Of a stretch of DNA of 64,000 nucleotides, positions 63,929 to 64,000 are shown piece by piece (positions within the stretch are counted from its first letter, which is position 1; each line of letters starts with the position of its first letter). The notes below the pieces were generated by a model. The model saw only the letters and a program-made list of their open reading frames with translations, did not search any database and was not told where the DNA came from. Location of the stretch: the NCBI GenBank assembly GCA_016928055.1, contig JAFGLM010000012.1, positions 1 through 64,000 on the forward strand, in the 5' to 3' direction. Source of the DNA: Gammaproteobacteria bacterium. GTDB lineage: Bacteria > Pseudomonadota > Gammaproteobacteria > HTCC5015. The position numbers were made by a program, and so were the translations under genes.

Positions 63929-64000
63929 ATGATCACTGCAATCTATCCAGGTACGTTCGACCCGATTACCAACGGGCATACTGACGTCGTACGCAGGGCG
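63929..64000 (+). CDS. coaD: Phosphopantetheine adenylyltransferase, N terminus (cut by window end)
   Basis: The first 24 residues, MITAIYPGTFDPITNGHTDVV.., hold the CoaD nucleotide-binding TFDPxTxGH motif. The enzyme makes dephospho-CoA. AAAGGAG precedes the ATG. The gene continues beyond the window; the rsmD-coaD order is common. Confidence 0.93.
   Translation, partial: MITAIYPGTFDPITNGHTDVVRRA

Overview
The window looks like chromosomal DNA of a marine or plant-polymer-degrading gammaproteobacterium close to the Cellvibrionales (the Cellvibrio / Saccharophagus / Teredinibacter type). The evidence is the long polyserine linkers in secreted pectin-active lipoproteins, the pilMNOPQ operon divergent from PBP1a, the aa3-type cox cluster in Pseudomonas-like order, and the rpoH / ftsX-ftsE-ftsY / rsmD-coaD block. 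The assignment is inferred from gene content and not from a phylogeny.

Layout. Positions 1-3070 form an accessory patch of toxin-antitoxin genes: AbrB/PIN, a RelE-like/HTH pair with a small coupled leader ORF, HicBA, and a DUF433 antitoxin next to a decayed DUF5615 toxin. Positions 3250-15020 form a pectin-use locus: a possible LacI-type operator, a large TonB-dependent receptor, two modular lipoproteins and two PL1 pectate lyases. A ~170-260 residue module recurs four times in three of these proteins, and two copies of an inverted-repeat element bracket the two lyase genes. Positions 15380-20700 hold a site-2 protease and a four-gene MacAB-like exporter with two paralogous permeases.

Positions 20726-36564 are one long minus-strand run: pilMNOPQ-aroB-dgt-damX-dnaG-metK-ahcY-metF-bioA. 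metK, ahcY and metF make up most of the activated-methyl cycle, and ahcY carries a clear SAH riboswitch. aroK is missing from its usual place between pilQ and aroB. Positions 36720-47756 contain mrcA, a nucleotidyltransferase-like gene, hemE, yqeY, rpsU, tsaD, a lysine-rich protein coupled to a spore-photoproduct-lyase-like radical SAM enzyme, a STAS-like gene, plsY, bioH and bioC.

Positions 47933-54763 encode cytochrome c oxidase and its assembly factors (coxB, coxA, ctaG, coxC, a DUF2909 fusion, SURF1, a Sco-like protein, ctaB). The heme A synthase gene expected just before ctaB is absent. Positions 54818-58862 are a Leloir galactose unit (galT-galK-vSGLT-type Na+/galactose symporter). The rest is rpoH, with a perfect CIRCE element over its promoter, a small basic protein of unknown role, ftsX-ftsE-ftsY, rsmD and the start of coaD. 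I saw no tRNA, rRNA, CRISPR array or complete insertion sequence.
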